Part shown: piece after piece, positions 45,052-59,989 of the stretch
How the letters are laid out: each line of letters begins with the position of its first letter
How positions within the stretch are numbered: position 1 is the first letter of the stretch
NCBI GenBank assembly: GCA_965153455.1
Contig: OZ234494.1
Span: 11,470,001-11,534,000, forward strand
Reading direction: 5' to 3'
Origin: Sphagnum compactum
Taxonomy: Eukaryota > Bryophyta > Sphagnopsida > Sphagnales
DNA length: 64,000 nucleotides
Notes under the pieces: model-generated
What the model saw: only the letters and a program-made list of their open reading frames with translations
Told to the model about the DNA's origin: nothing
Database searches by the model: none
Program-made: the position numbers and the translations under genes

Positions 45052-48000
45052 ATGTATGAAGGCGAGACTCGGTGGCGTGGAAGTGTCGATGGTGATCGAG
45101 AGCAACAACAGGTACGTACAAATTTTCCCTGCCACTGCTAAACTTAGCTTTTATGTTTGGTTTTTTGTTTTGCTTTGTTTGTTTGTTTTGTTTTTCGTTT
45201 TGGGGTTTCAGTTTCTGTCATGGTTGCAATCGGTGGGTTTTTTGTCATAGTTGCAATCGATGGGTTGTCGTCATCATGATTGCTCTCAATGGCGACATGG
45301 GTGCAATGGGTAGGGTTTTATGGCATGGTTGCAATGGGTGGGGTTTTCTGTTATGGTGGGGGGAATTGTAAGATATAAGGTCTGAAGAGCTTGTTTCTTT
45401 TCTGTGGGGGGGTGGGGGGGAGAAAATTGTTGGGATAGAGATAGCAGCAGCAGCAGTGTGGGTGATTTGGGGGAATGTATGGTGGCTGAGTGTCTGTTGG
45501 AGGCATGGGCAACTATTCAAGCAATTTGAGAGGTTTTTGTAGAAGAGAGAAGTGGTGTAAATTTGGTTCTTTTGAAGTTTCTGGAATCACATTGGCCAAC
45601 ATACAAGAGCAGCTCGGCACCCAGTTTATAAACTTGATTGATTGAGGTAGTGTTGAATTATGTTGCACCGTACCAACACAGATATCAGCATCACCACATC
45701 AACTACTTATTGGGGATGGTGAGGACCAAGACACCAAGACACCCAAAAAGAGGGCTGAAACATGGATTCAGGATGAGATCAAAGTGTTGATAGCATATCG
45801 CAAGGAGATGGAAAGTCTGTTCAACACATCTAAAAGCAACAAGCATCTGTGGGAGCAAATCTCTCGTAAAATGAAAGAGCATGGATATGATCGCTCCGCC
45901 ACAATGTGCACAGACAAATGGCGAAATCTGCTGAAGGAGTACAAGAAAGCTAAGGCTCATGATAAGGGCACATCCAAGGTGGCATTTTACAAAGACTTGG
46001 AGGAGATTCTTGGTGAGCGGGCCAAGTCCATCCCCTACCGAAGCCCTGCTAAGCCAGGCATGTTGCATCTGTCAACCAAAGGTAAGTACAGACAGAGTGA
46101 AGATGAGAGGAATTCTTACATGTATCACTCTTTTGATGCACATTTCACCCAGTCATCATCATCAAGAAGATCTCAAGATCACAATGCAGAAACAGATGGA
46201 AGTGCAAACCAAGACTGAAATGTGCATTACAGTATCATTGAGTTTTGTTGTGGTTGTTTTGGTTTTGTCAGAACACACACAACCATTACCTTCAACATGC
46301 TGTCTACAATCTCATAGGCATTCAGTCTGCATGCTGTATCTAGCACTGACAGTTTAGGGTTTAGGATAACCGGTATTGCATTTTTGACATTGGGTAATGC
46401 AAATCAATCAAAACTGTTGGCTAATGCTTTTTGGTATCCCTATACATCATGGTCTTAATCACTCTGTTCTGTCTCGTTGTTCATCTTTATTCTTTAGGTT
46501 TATTGCAAAGGTTTTGAGTCTCTAATGGCTGGAATTCTGCTGCATATACTCTTCAAAGCTTTTTCTCCCTGTTGTTGGTATTTTGCTGTGAGATCCAGGC
46601 TAGGTTATTGCAAGGTGATTGAGTAGTCCACTGTATGAACAACTGTCTTTATCAGCAGAATGTTGACCTATGTGATGATCCTTAAGGTTCATACATGTCA
46701 TATCATAACGTTGTGGGTGAGACTCACAATATTATGCCTGCAGTTTTCTTGTTGCACGTGTTTTGGTTTGGCCAGAACAGACATAATGATTACCTTCAAA
46801 GTGTTATTCTGAAGTTTTTTTCTGCAATCTCATGTCTGTTGGATCATAATCCATCAAAATCGCTCCATGAAAATTGCATAGTGTATGCTACTCAATAGGT
46901 TCTGTGGTGGCCCCTCTTCCTGTGGTCTTGTATCAGATGGAGAGGGTCTTATGTTAGGCAAATGGGATGTTTATCGGTTCCTATTTCCCATGATGGAAAT
47001 TAGCATATATGTTTATGGAGCTTGTCAAATGGTGGTCAATTGAATGCATTGACCTGAAGTCTGTGGGGAGTAATGGCAGCTAGCAACCGTCATTTGTGCT
47101 TCTGTTTCTCTTTACCATTCAGCATACAACTCCATCTCTGTGCATGTATTGGGAGGGTGATTATTCTAAGATTTTTGTGCCAAGATATGGAGCTGTCCTC
47201 CATTTCTATGTCCTTTGAGTATATTGATCTTATTTCATTTTTTGTAGCACCATCTCATCATGATCTTTGATTTCTATCAGCTCCATTTATCAGGGAGCTC
47301 TAATGTGCTGGACATGTATCCTCATGTTGTGGGTGGTCATGACATGGTAACCACTATCACTTGGACATAGTTACAAGATGACCAGCTGGTATAGAATGAG
47401 TCTTAAATGGTAGCTGGAAGGGACTTTGGGTTTCATAGTTGTGATGCCATTATTGATCTTCCTCTTCTGGTAGTGACTGTTGTTTGTGAGCAGACAGACT
47501 TGATCATCAGCATGGGGCTTGTGATGGCAGGATCTCCCAGACTGAATCTGGAGCATCAGTTAGACCATGATGGGCATCCAACAACCCTCTCATCAGGTGA
47601 TGGAATTGGTCCAACTTTTGCACCAAACGGGGTTCCACCGTCTTGGAGTTGGAGAGAAACAAATGCTACTGGTAAATTTGTACAGCTACTTCTGTTTAGT
47701 CAATCCCAGCCACGTGTGGGCACTGTGGTTTTGGCAGTAGATATAATGCATTCCTATATCCATTCATAGAGACTGTACTGCAGGATCTTCTTAGGGAAAT
47801 GTCCTTCAACCTGTGGAGCTGCAAGTTGATTCTATAAGACTGTCCAATAGACCTTTGAGTTGAAGGTGCTGAGGATTCATTTGCTGCCTGCATGAAAAAG
47901 GAAACTGGGATGTAGGAAAGGAATCTAAGAGTTCATCACAATCTTTCCTCTGTCAAATTGTTCCAGCTAGGTGCACTTGCTTGTGAATCAGATCTTGGTT

Positions 48001-48892
48001 GTAGTAATTTTATATAGCTGATATTCTGGGTATGCTTCTTCATGAGAACTGTACTCTTTATGCAAAAGTCTCTCTTATTTTCCTAATGCACAAGCCTAAA
48101 CCTAGATCTGTGAGTTTTTTTTTGAGGGGAATGAATGAACTGCATCTGTCCTGGTGCATTGCTGTGACTGTTTTCATGAGATATTGATATGTCTGTCAAA
48201 GAGGTGGAGCAAATGAAGTGTGAGGAGATACTAGCTAAAAAAATAAGACACTTCAAAAAAGTTTCAATTGGTCAATCTGGTGAGTGTTGCAGGTCAGGAT
48301 CACCAGTCAAAGATTATTGTAGTAAAGTTTGGGGATATCACACGGAAGATTAGAGTGGATGGCCCTTTTGAGTCAATCAAGGAGACAATCAAAAATGCAT
48401 TTGGCCTTCGGACAAAGCGGCCATTTTGGTTGGAGGATGATGAAGGTGTGGTGCAGCCTTTGAGTCAGGAAATGGCTTCTACCCAGTATTCTCTCAATCT
48501 GGACCCAGGCATGTACCCTTCCTGTATTTTCATAAATAGAGGATATTTGTTTGGCAATCAAACAACATTCATTGACAAGGAATAGTGGTGATCACATTGC
48601 AAAATGTTCAATTGTTCAATGCTGCAAAATATCCACATGAACTGTGAGAAAACTGATCTGTTCTCTTGGCTTTTGGTTGTTGAGTCCAGGGTTGTTAGTG
48701 AAGGTGTGCTTGTATGATGAGTCTGGGATCCCAACAGGCAGCACCGAGAACAGAACACTGTATTCTGATGAGGATTTTAGCAACTTCCTCATGCGGAGGG
48801 GCTGGCAAGGTTTTCGGGAGATGGGAACCTTCAGGGACATATACTCCATTGAAGATATGCATCCAGGAGCTGTATACCAACGGGCACCATGA
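45052..48892 (+). CDS. GT-1-like trihelix transcription factor
   Basis: Nuclear DNA-binding protein of the GT-1 clade of trihelix factors, which bind GT boxes in light-regulated and other promoters. Exons 45052-45111, 45682-46081, 47498-47671, 48293-48508 and 48690-48892 give 350 residues. The trihelix domain ([20 protein letters not shown] ..[36 protein letters not shown]) is very close to Arabidopsis GT-1 and holds the three helix Trp residues. [13 protein letters not shown] and the C-terminal [34 protein letters not shown] region also match GT-1, ending [11 protein letters not shown]. The ATG at 45052 is chosen over 45056 because only it is in phase with exon 2. The intron after exon 4 uses a GC donor (CAG|GCATGT). 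Reading through the donor at 46082 adds about 45 codons and a stop: a possible short isoform keeping only the DNA-binding domain. Confidence 0.95.
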
Positions 48893-48899
48893 TGGGTGC

Positions 48900-50915
48900 T
48901 ACTTGAGTTCCTGGAATGTGCCTGGTGTGTGTGTAAAGGAGACAAACAGAGAGAAAAATACACAATTGAACTTAAAAAAGATTTGAAGCCATTGCTAATC
49001 AAGCAAAGGCAATACCCATTTGTACACTAAAAGCATAGTGTGGTTAGTGGTGTTGTTTGAGGTTAGGCTTTATGCAGTGCAGGCTCTTGATGTGTACAAG
49101 GTACTGAAGGGGGCTTTACTCTTGAAGGGGCTTTACTCTTGGGCAAGTGTGGAGCTGTGTTAACCATTCACAACTGAGGTAAATTTTGACCAAGCACATT
49201 GCTTTCATGGAACAAACTTGTCAGTTTTAAGATTCAGCTGCTGTTCACTTCTAGGCCTGTGATGCCAGCTATGTTGCCATCTATGGCAGCTAAGGATGGC
49301 TGTTTCACTTTGGGACTGTTCTTTTCACTATGAAAGTACACTTCCATTAGCAGGCGCATTTGATTTTTGCAGAATTCATGAATGCTACTTCCAGACATTG
49401 AGTGTACATTTCTTGTGGCATTTAAAAATTGTTTCTCTAACCATGAAATGATAGCTTAAAGAACTGGAGATTTTGTTTTCAGCTGTAGATGTTGAACAAC
49501 GGTTCTTAGATTGGCTCTTCAATGCCAATGTAGTCATCTCATGTATAAAGTAAGTGATATGAAATTCATGTATAAAACAGCAATTAAGTTGGTACCACTG
49601 GATTTCAGTTCTCACCACAGCTCAAGTGTCGGCCGCTGTTATGCAGAGACACCTCACCTTGACATCCTAGATGTACAGAACCGCATTATGGGATTTTGGA
49701 AAGAGATTTAATTTTGGATAGTAGGCTACTGGATCATAGTAGTTAGATTAGTATTTGTGCTTCATGTGCTGTTCCTTTATGTTAAAAGTTTACATGAGAT
49801 CTTTTGAGTGCTCCGGGCAGTGCATCTGGCCATTTCATCTCTGGTTCATAAACATGAGAAGCAGGGAACTGATACTTACTTTCCAGAGAAACCCATTTTC
49901 CAAATGCTTTCAGAAGTGAACTTTTTTTGGTGATAGTTCCTGATCTTGATGATCTAGCTATTTTTGCAATACATGTGAAGGCAAAACAAAAATGCTAGTT
50001 TTGCCTTACCCAGGGACCCAAAGTGGTTGTCCACTTCAAAGTGGCAATTGTCATTGTTAACTCTGCAAATGTCAATACCGCATTCATATGTCCACATGGT
50101 TAAACCTATAACATCACACTGCAGATAATTGAAATACCACTTGATTCCAAACTTTTAAAAACATGTCCATGACTGTTTTTCCTCTAGCAGTTGAATAAGT
50201 CAGTCCTTTTGTTTGCCAATAATTGGACACTTGTTCAATCTGATTGTTGACCCATAAACTACACAGATTGAATTGCTTCACATTTAATTATACCACTCTT
50301 CAAAAGCAAGAATGCTTGAGTAAAGCTTTGCAGGCAGATGTAAAGAACAATATCTTCACAAGTTACTCATGCATAACAACAATCACTTCACAAGTCAGTC
50401 AAGTAGAAGAACAATCCTTCACACAAGTAGAAGGACATCGTTTTCACAAGTAGGATAGGTAGGAATTGGTTAAACAATCCGTTCTTTTACAAGTGGGATG
50501 AGGAAAAAAAATTGTTTTACAAGGAGGTCAAGTAGAATGGAACTTCAAGGTGCATCTACAATTGCGCGACAATCTCCTCTCAAATCCCTTAAGCAAGTTC
50601 ACAAAACACAACACAAACTCAAGCTTTCCCATTAAGCACAATGACCCATTGAAAAGAAAACAGTAGGAAAGTGAAACACCCCACTCCAAATTCAATATCC
50701 AACCAGCCAGGATTGATGACAAAGGAAGCCTTCAGCAAATTACATAGCATTTATTGATTCAGGACACTCTGTACTGTCACTTTTCACTGTGAAAACGTGC
50801 AACAAGTGTTCCTGGAAAAAGAACCATGCAACTTGCAAGGGCTACAACAGACCGATATATCTGGTCAACAAACTTCAGTACATATACCGATCATCAGCAA
50901 TTTGGAACACACAAG
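48900..50915. other. Convergent 3' flanks, no gene seen
   Basis: Between the stops of the trihelix gene (+) and polyubiquitin gene (-). A short repeat ACAAGTAGAA/ACAAGTAGGA with CACAAGT.. at about 50360-50465 is the only structure noticed. Confidence 0.4.
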
Positions 50916-50922
50916 ATGGGAA

Positions 50923-51855
<933 letters not shown>

Positions 51856-52074
51856 TCAGATATTCTCGTACAGACTTCGAAACCGAGAAATTATCAGGAA
51901 AGGTATGAGCAGAAAAAGAAATCTCGACAGCAGATCGCTCGACACAAGCTTGCCGTTCACTAGAGACAACGCAAACAGAAACCCTTGGGCACGGGGGCAA
52001 CGAGAGAGCAACAAAAAGGAGAACAAAAGAGATTGTGGGAAGCAAAGGGTGCGAAGAGCGTTTCTTTATACACG

Positions 52075-52080
52075 CAGCGG
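52075..52080 (-). promoter_or_regulatory. TATA box of polyubiquitin gene
   Basis: Minus-strand GTGTATAAAGAAAC, 235-240 bp upstream of the ATG at 51840. Its position fits a leader of roughly 200 nt with or without a short intron. Confidence 0.55.
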
Positions 52081-52200
52081 GATCACGTTGTTTCCTGCCC
52101 ATCTGCCCGAGTCACGGCGGGTGCGGGACCGGGTGCGAGACCGGGTGAAGCAGCCCTCAGGCGGTTACCGTCGGAGATTAGTTGCAAAAAGGTGTTGGAA

Positions 52201-52345
52201 TTTTCGAGACCTCGAATTTTTTAAATGTGCGAACGAATTTGACGAGACCTCGATTCTTTTGCGTGTGTGAAACGAGTTCGACGAGACCTCGTTTTTTCGG
52301 GGGTGTGTGTGGACGATTTCGACAAGACCTCGATTTTTTTGGGTG
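52201..52345. repeat. 39-bp repeat in polyubiquitin promoter
   Basis: CGAGACCTCG, once CAAGACCTCG, recurs at 52205, 52243, 52282 and 52323 (spacing 38, 39, 41). Each is preceded by TTCGA/TTTGA and followed by a T-run and a GTGTGTG stretch. The first copy sits in TTCGAGACCTCGAA, a perfect 6+2+6 inverted repeat. It lies 120-270 bp upstream of the TATA box, so it may be regulatory. Confidence 0.85.
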
Positions 52346-52599
52346 TGTGGGCGGGTCCGACCGTGCGGAGCACGGGTGACGGAAATTCCAAGGGAACTAC
52401 GAAACTAACGTCGGCGGTAACGATGGTACAAACTGATGGGCCACGGGCAAGGGAAGAAAAGGACGGCGGAAAATTCGCGAAGGAGTTACGCAAGGCAGGG
52501 CCACCCGCCGTTCCGTTAGGTGTAACGGGTTCTTCCACCGGCCAGAGAGAACCGGCACCCACCCTTCAACCATGAAGGATGGATGGTAAGTGGTCAGGA

Positions 52600-55500
52600 A
52601 ACAGTTTTCTGTTGGGTTCCAGTTCCCTAGCTCTAACCATGGTGGTTAAGCTCAGTAGGGGACCCTGCAAAAATATTTTTCACATCAAGCTTAGTTCTTT
52701 TAATTTTTCGCAACCACACCACCACCCCCATAAAACTGAAATTGGGATGGCAAATAGGTGGGGGACTACTAATAGCAAACCACCTGGACCAATCATTATG
52801 ATGGGCCCATCAGAAATACTGAACAGATGTCAAATCATATTTATTACACTCTTTTCTGCATGTATACAGCATTGCTCCAGCTTTTAGCAGGCACCACAAT
52901 GTGTGCAATTATGATGCCTAACATCATGGTGTTAATTTGCTAAGAGTTTCAACATTATATTTCATGATAGGTATTTGTTTGTTTGTTTGGATGTGACCCT
53001 ACAATTTGTTAGGTCCCCCCATTGCACTTTTGGTATTTTTGAAAAGCCGTCAACAAGGCAATAAGGTGCACCTTTGTCACTTCACAATTTTCAAACTGGT
53101 GAAGTGAAAGCTATTGAATTTAGTAGAGTGTCTTGTGTCTAGGGAAAGGCATTGATGTCAAGGCTCCTTCCTGGAGTGAGAAATTGTGTTGTGCAAGGTG
53201 TCCTCAAATTTCCATTATGAAAATTCTCAAAGGTTGGGTTCCATCAAAACTCTATAGTTAACCCCACTTTGATATGATTAGAATAGTGTTGGGACAAGTG
53301 ACCTTACAAGAGGTTTAATAGACTTGGGCCAATGACATAGGTGGCCCACTAGCACTAATGAAAATATTAACTAAAAGTTTTCTTCTAGATGCAAATGGCT
53401 CTACAAATACAAATTGTTAATTCCAAAAGCTTCATCCACATTTATGTACATGTGAGAATAATTTATGATTTCTTAAATTGAAAAACCAATATTTGACATC
53501 GTCTTAATCACCACTTAATAAAGTGACAATTTTTTGCAAGCTTTTGAAATGGGCAAATGGCATATGATTGCCATGCTTGTTTTTAGGCCATTAAAAATAC
53601 CTAGTAAATTGTTAGTAAGGATTTGATGGCAATGATGACAAAAGGCCAAAACTTTGAGTGCCATCCTTACACAAAATTGTATGAATGTATTCATTGTCAT
53701 TATGTTCATCTTTCGAATGCAATGTGATTTGTGATGAGGTCATTCGATTTCACTTTTGCTTCTACCAACTCCATAAGTATATAATGTTATCCGCAAGATT
53801 GTTATATTGTGAGCTTATGAGCATGACACTATGAGCAAGATGGAATATTTTGAACATCTTTTGATGACGTGGATGGAATATGTCAAGAATATTTTGTGCT
53901 GATGTGCCAAAATATTCTACCATGTGTATACAGATGGATGAACAATCTATCCATTTCATTGTCAGCTTTATTTGCTAATCCAATCCATTCCATTGGCACT
54001 ACCTTAATTTCAAATATAATTGCAAATCACCACTCCAAAATGTCATAAAAAAACATTTTGTAATGTACCCAAACATAAAGCATATATCAAATATCTTATC
54101 ATTAATTGTAAAGTAAAAAAATCATTTATTATATTTTAATGTTCATGGACAAAATTCATCCATCATTTTAAATCTTTCATCCATAATAGGTATTTAAAAG
54201 GTGCTTGAAAATGTTCTTTGGATGGTGGCTAATCATATGGAAACTTTCATGAAAGTTGCTTTGAGTGAAAAGACCTTCCAATGAACAAAAAACGTTGTCA
54301 CAACCTACAACTTTTACATTTCAAAATTGTATGTGTTTGAACTTTCACCAAGCTAATATTAAAACAATTTTTCATTGGATTCATAATAAAGTAGTTCAAA
54401 ACCCAAAAAATCAAGTTTTCAAAAAATAAATAAATTTAGAATATAATATTCATAACACGATAATTCAAAATGAAAATGTATTATGAAAACCATTCAAACA
54501 ATTGCCAAACTTGATGAAATACAAGTCATATATTGGATATGAGTACTTGATTATACCATTTCAATTCCATACAAAGAGTTCCATTCAAGTGATTTAACAA
54601 AAAAACACTTAGACGAAATTCTTGATTCAAATTTTCACATAAGTGTGTGAAAACTAAAAAAATGTTGAAAAGTTACTTTCTTTTGAAAGATAACAAAAAT
54701 CATGTTATAGGCCTAGTGTCAAAAATCAATTTTATATGTTCTTCAAAACATGAGACAAAATGAAAGAAAACTTGCCCTCAAAATAATACAAAATGTAATA
54801 AACCTTAAACCCAAGTTCACCCCCTTAATATGATTTCACCTTTTTTATCCAGGTTTCAAAATATATATAAATAGAGGAAACCACTCCTCTCCCCCCAACT
54901 TCAGTTACCTTTAATCTATTAAACTCCAATTTGTGACATAAAATCATTCATAATCCAAAGATTGTGTTTATGATGAGCATAAATTAGATTGTAATTACAA
55001 CTTGTAATGTTTTTGTTTACTTGGGAATGTTACAACCAAGAAGTAAACTTGCATTTGTTCTTAGAAGGTTTTTGTTTTTAGGTGCATTCTCTATGTTGTT
55101 GCTTCAATTTTGCTTACAACAATTCTATGTTTAAAATACTTTTGTAGTAGTCCCAATGACCTTGTTTGCTACAACATTCCAAGCTTATGTTGGTTAATTC
55201 CTTTATCTCATAGTAGGATTTTGCATTAATGTGAAACCACTTGTTGGTTGTTTGGAGTTCATGTGCACATCAACATGAGTTTAAATGAGGTTTGGTTTTA
55301 ACATTGTTATGTATTCTCAAGTTGTTGACATTTTTATAAAAGTTTACATTGTTGCACTATAAGATGTGTTCTTTCATTAAATGTTTCTTGTAATGTAATG
55401 ACTTTCTATGGTTGGGATTTGGAATGTTGTAACTATTTAAATGTATTTACAAGCTACAACAACTTTGTTTGTTCAAGACTTTTTGGAAGTGGTGTTTAAG

Positions 55501-58500
55501 CTTGCAAGAGTTCAATAGATTTGTGCAACTACTTGAACTTTTGTGCCTTCAACTGTTAACTCAAAATGGGGGTCACACATGAGTATTTTCATTTTTAAAA
55601 AACTCAAATGCACTTGGAAATTGGAATTGTTTGAATTTGGGTGGTGCAAGTTTTGTTAAGGTTGTAATGATTTTGAAATACATTCATTTACTTTAGAACC
55701 TTAGTTTCCTTCTAGTGCCTAAGGGCATTTCTCAAACCTTGAGCTCAAAATATTTCAAGCATTTAGACTTTTTGTAAAAGTTTCACCTCCCCATGTTGTA
55801 TTTAATAATTAGGCAACCATCATTTACCCAAACGTTGAGTTTTATTCACACTTCAAATATATCTAATTCTAATTACTATTGTACTTTTAAAAAAATTGTA
55901 TTAAAATTTAATCTTTTCCATGAAACTACAAGTCCAAACTCCTATCAAAACCAAATCTAGAATTGCTAATGTAACAAATCTTCATCTATCAAAACAATAA
56001 ATAAAAAGTAGTTTTAATTAAACACCAAGAAGCTTTCCAAATGATTCAAAACTCAAAACTCAAAGTAAAGATGCATGAATGAATGAATTAAAGTTCAAGT
56101 GCATAGGTTTAAATAGTTCAAATTCAAAATTAAAACTCACTAATACCTACCCGATACTTACTAATTAACTACTAATTACCTCCTTAACATTACCCTACAT
56201 GTATTCTGGATTACATCCTTGAAATCCAAGACTATTGGAAAGTAAAGCTAAAACTATTAAAATCATGTTATAGGATGCAAGTACCTATTCATGGTCCTAT
56301 GTCTTAAACTCAAGTCTTGTGAAATTACTGTTCGTATGATATAGAAATATAGATGTTACATGTATTTCTCAAGCTAAAATCTATTGTCGGTTATCTTATG
56401 GTGAACCAATGTAGGTTCTATAGGCAAAATTTGAACTACATGTTCATCTTGTGATGTTATTTTCTAGTATTGTACAACTTTTTGAAATACTCATCTTGAT
56501 GTTGCTCATGTTGTTCTTGTGATGTGTTACCCTTGGTGTGTAATTGTTTTTACTCATGTCCACTTTTGAGAATTTTTTTGTAAATCTTGCACTTCTACAT
56601 TACCATCACCACCTTTCATTTTTAAAGGTTTTTTTTCATGACTCCTTTGGGGTGACAAGAATTTTTGGTTTTTAATGGGAGATTGTAACTTGTATTAGCG
56701 TCTTCATCTTTTTCATGATCCTAGGACTTTGTAATAAATCATATTTGATTTCAATGTTTTAGCCTCCTTAAACTTATGGTGAGTAATGTAGGTGTCATGG
56801 ACAACAAATCATTAAGGAAGTTTCAAAAACTATCCATGAAAAATACGTTTATAAGTTTCTAAAAGTTTGTAAAAATATTCATGAAGAATATGCTTGGAAG
56901 TTTCTAAAAGATGTAGAACTAGTAAAATATTATAATTGTTTTTATCTGAAAGTCAACATAAGCTTTTAATTGTCATGGTTGACAAAAGCTTATAGAAGAC
57001 ATGGTCAGTGCAAAATTCTAAAAGACATGATTGGTGCAAGTCTCTAGAAAATTGTTTAATATAAATTTATAAAATACTTATTTGGTGAAGCTTTTTAGAA
57101 GGTTGGTGATGTTCTAAAAGGTTCATTGGATAATTCAAAAAGGTCAAGAAGGCACCCCCTTCAATTTCACTGATGCAAGTTGTGATTTTTGTACTCCTAA
57201 TCATTCTCATGCCTAGTTTACATCACATTTTATTCAAGCAATAAAGATATTAAATTTTTGTTCATTGTCGAATTTCTTCTTTGTCAAACTTTTAATGTTC
57301 TCCAAATTGTATTTTTTTCTTTTTTTTAACGGTAAGGTTTTTATTACTCAAGGTTGTAAATGTGTAGTTATAATCTATTTTGTTCATCTTGCATTTCTTG
57401 TAATGCCTTGGTGTTCTTTGTTTCCATTTGAACTTTTTCTATTTTCAACAACTATTGCCCATTATGTTTAATGTAGTTATTTTTCATCTTTTGTTGTTGT
57501 TTTACATCTTGTAGTACTGTTGTTTGACTTTTGTCAAATCTTTTTTAAAGACTTTCATTTATTGCCAATTTTTGTGCTATGGGTTTTTTAGCTTCCCAAT
57601 GTTTCTAGTCATACTCTTTAGTTGCAACAATTGTATGGTGAAAACCTTCTACTTTTCATATTGGTCAACTTGTGTTTCCAACTCCTTAACTTTTTAATTA
57701 AGATTATGTATATCAATTTACATTTTAAAAAAAAGAAATCCAAGTGGCCTTTGTTCCCTCCTCTTATAATATCACAAGTGTTTTCTAATGTGCATTCTTG
57801 ACCTATAGCTCTTTCATTGCTTCCTTTGCATGCCTGTTGTCCATCTTAAGTTTGGTCATGTCCTCCATAATTTGTTGTTAGTTTTGACTATATTGTGTTA
57901 TTGTTGTAGCATGTCTACAACTTTTCTATGTTCCTTTACACTACCAAACATTCCCCAACTTGGACTAATGGATCCAAGTGTAGTTGCTCTAGTACTTGTA
58001 TATGAAGAAATTGGTGCATTTTTATATGATGGTACTTGGAACCAAATAGGTTCTTATGCTTGAAATCCATGAATTTGTTTTAGTGTAGGTGTTGTTCCAT
58101 GTGCTTTTGGTTCCATAGAAGGAGCATTATCTCTTTCCATGGCCTTATATGTTTCATAAAAGTTTTATTGACTTCCATTCTTCTGTTTTTGCCATTATTT
58201 AAGGAAAAGGTTTGTCATGACTTTATACCTCATTCCTACTCCTTATTGTGGCATATATGGTTCAAGATCTTTAGTTGAACTTTGTGTTACCCTCTGCTTT
58301 GGGTTCCTAACCAATCCTAGTTGGTCTTCCTCTTTTTTCAAATTAGAATGTACCCTAGTACTAGGTTGTATTTGATGCCTTCTCCTAAGAATTGTTGGTT
58401 GTTGCTAGGAATATCTCCTCTCATGTGTTGGGGAAGCATTGGATCATTTCATTTGATCAATTCTACTCATGTTTCTCATAAACACCTCCTTTAAACTTGT

Positions 58501-59980
58501 AGTAAAAACATGTGTTAGTTGTATTGATGTTAGAGCTATTAGTGTTTGCTCTATCATCATATTTTCAGATGGAAACCAATTCCTTAACAATAATATATGC
58601 ATTGAATTACAGTCCTCCTTGGGATCCACAATGTTGGACTACAACATTTTTGTTTTTTGTTGCGTCCATCAAATCAACTCCTCGCATAGACAATTGAACA
58701 TGATGTCACCAATCCACTACATTAACCTATTATGCACTAACCAACATGTAATTGCATTTCCATTATTGAAATGCAACAACCTTTTAATTTTAAATTCAAA
58801 TGAAGGACTATTAGAATGTCCCTTTTTAACAAAATACCTACTTACTTCATTGTTAATGTCTTTTGGAGTTTGTTGCATTGTTCTCTTGAATACATGAAAA
58901 GTGTATGAAACTTCTTCTTTGTTGACCTCCTTTTCTATATATGGCTTCTTGATCCTCCTTTTCCTTTATATTAGACAATATTATTGTTGACATTTCACGA
59001 ATCGGGAACATCATGTTCTTGTTCCACCTCTTCATGTTTGATAAATTCATAAAATTTCTTGAATCTCTATGTTCTTTCTCTACAAATTGTTGTAAATTGT
59101 TGTTTCTTGTTGATATTCCACCTTACTAGTTTTATTACAATGGTTATACATTCACTCCTTGTGGCAAATTAAACGATTTTTCATGTTTTCTTTACCTTAT
59201 TTCTTCCTTTCTTCTTTTCACTCCCTGTTTAATCTTACAAAACATTTTAATTGGCTTTCCTCATTCAAGGTTGTGCACTTTCAAAAATAGGATGTTGAAT
59301 GATAAAGGAAGATGACATGTCGCCTTTCATTGTAAATACTATTTAATGATCATTAACTATTTTCATCATAATTTATTCTCATTTTAAAGGGTAACCCATA
59401 GTTGATGGTGAAATTGACAAGATCTAGGTTTCATATAATACCTTGTACTACTATATTTCTAACAACATTCACATGTGCTGCTAAAGGTATGTCAAATAAA
59501 TTCATCTCATTTTCATCATAATTGAACTATTTCATTGGTTTTTGAAAGATATAAATTAAATTAATTTCTTTCTCTTCTTTAGAAATTAATGCCTAATTAT
59601 TTTACAATCTTTCATGTACAACTATTTGTACAAGAACTTCCAAAACCATTGGCTTAACATTGTTTTGTAATTCCTTCAAACCCTATTTAAAATTTTAACA
59701 CTCTTGTTCCAAATGCAAATTTCCTATGATTTCTTAGTCTAAATAGGATTAAAACCCACATTATCCTATGCTTCCAACCTCTGCTCCTATGGTTTTTCAA
59801 GATTTAGTAATCTACTAGTAAGCATTTGTATAGGATTTGCATTATGATTGTCCCCATTGATAATTGGATTTTTTTTTGTCAACATCAATAGATAATAACC
59901 ATAAATTAATTGGTAAAGGGTGTAACATGTAGCTACTTTGTAAGTTGTATAATACAATAGTAATAATATATGAAAATGTT
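52600..59980. other. Long gene-free AT-rich block
   Basis: No intact gene recognised. A minus-strand reading around 57.5-58.1 kb has hydrophilic, coiled-coil-like stretches (such as LETQVDQYEK) broken by many stops. It may be retroelement debris related to the integrase fossil at 60 kb, but I cannot assign it. No LTR pair found by eye. Confidence 0.4.
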
Positions 59981-59989
59981 CATTTTAGT

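Noticed and set aside
47060-47095. Similarity to the 3.55/27.2 kb patch (GTCTGTGGGGAGTAATGGCAGC)
   Set aside because: Shared stretch is too short and loses alignment on both sides.
52267-52575. 102-codon frame upstream of polyubiquitin
   Set aside because: Covers the GC-richer promoter repeat on the opposite strand; no homology or splice signals.
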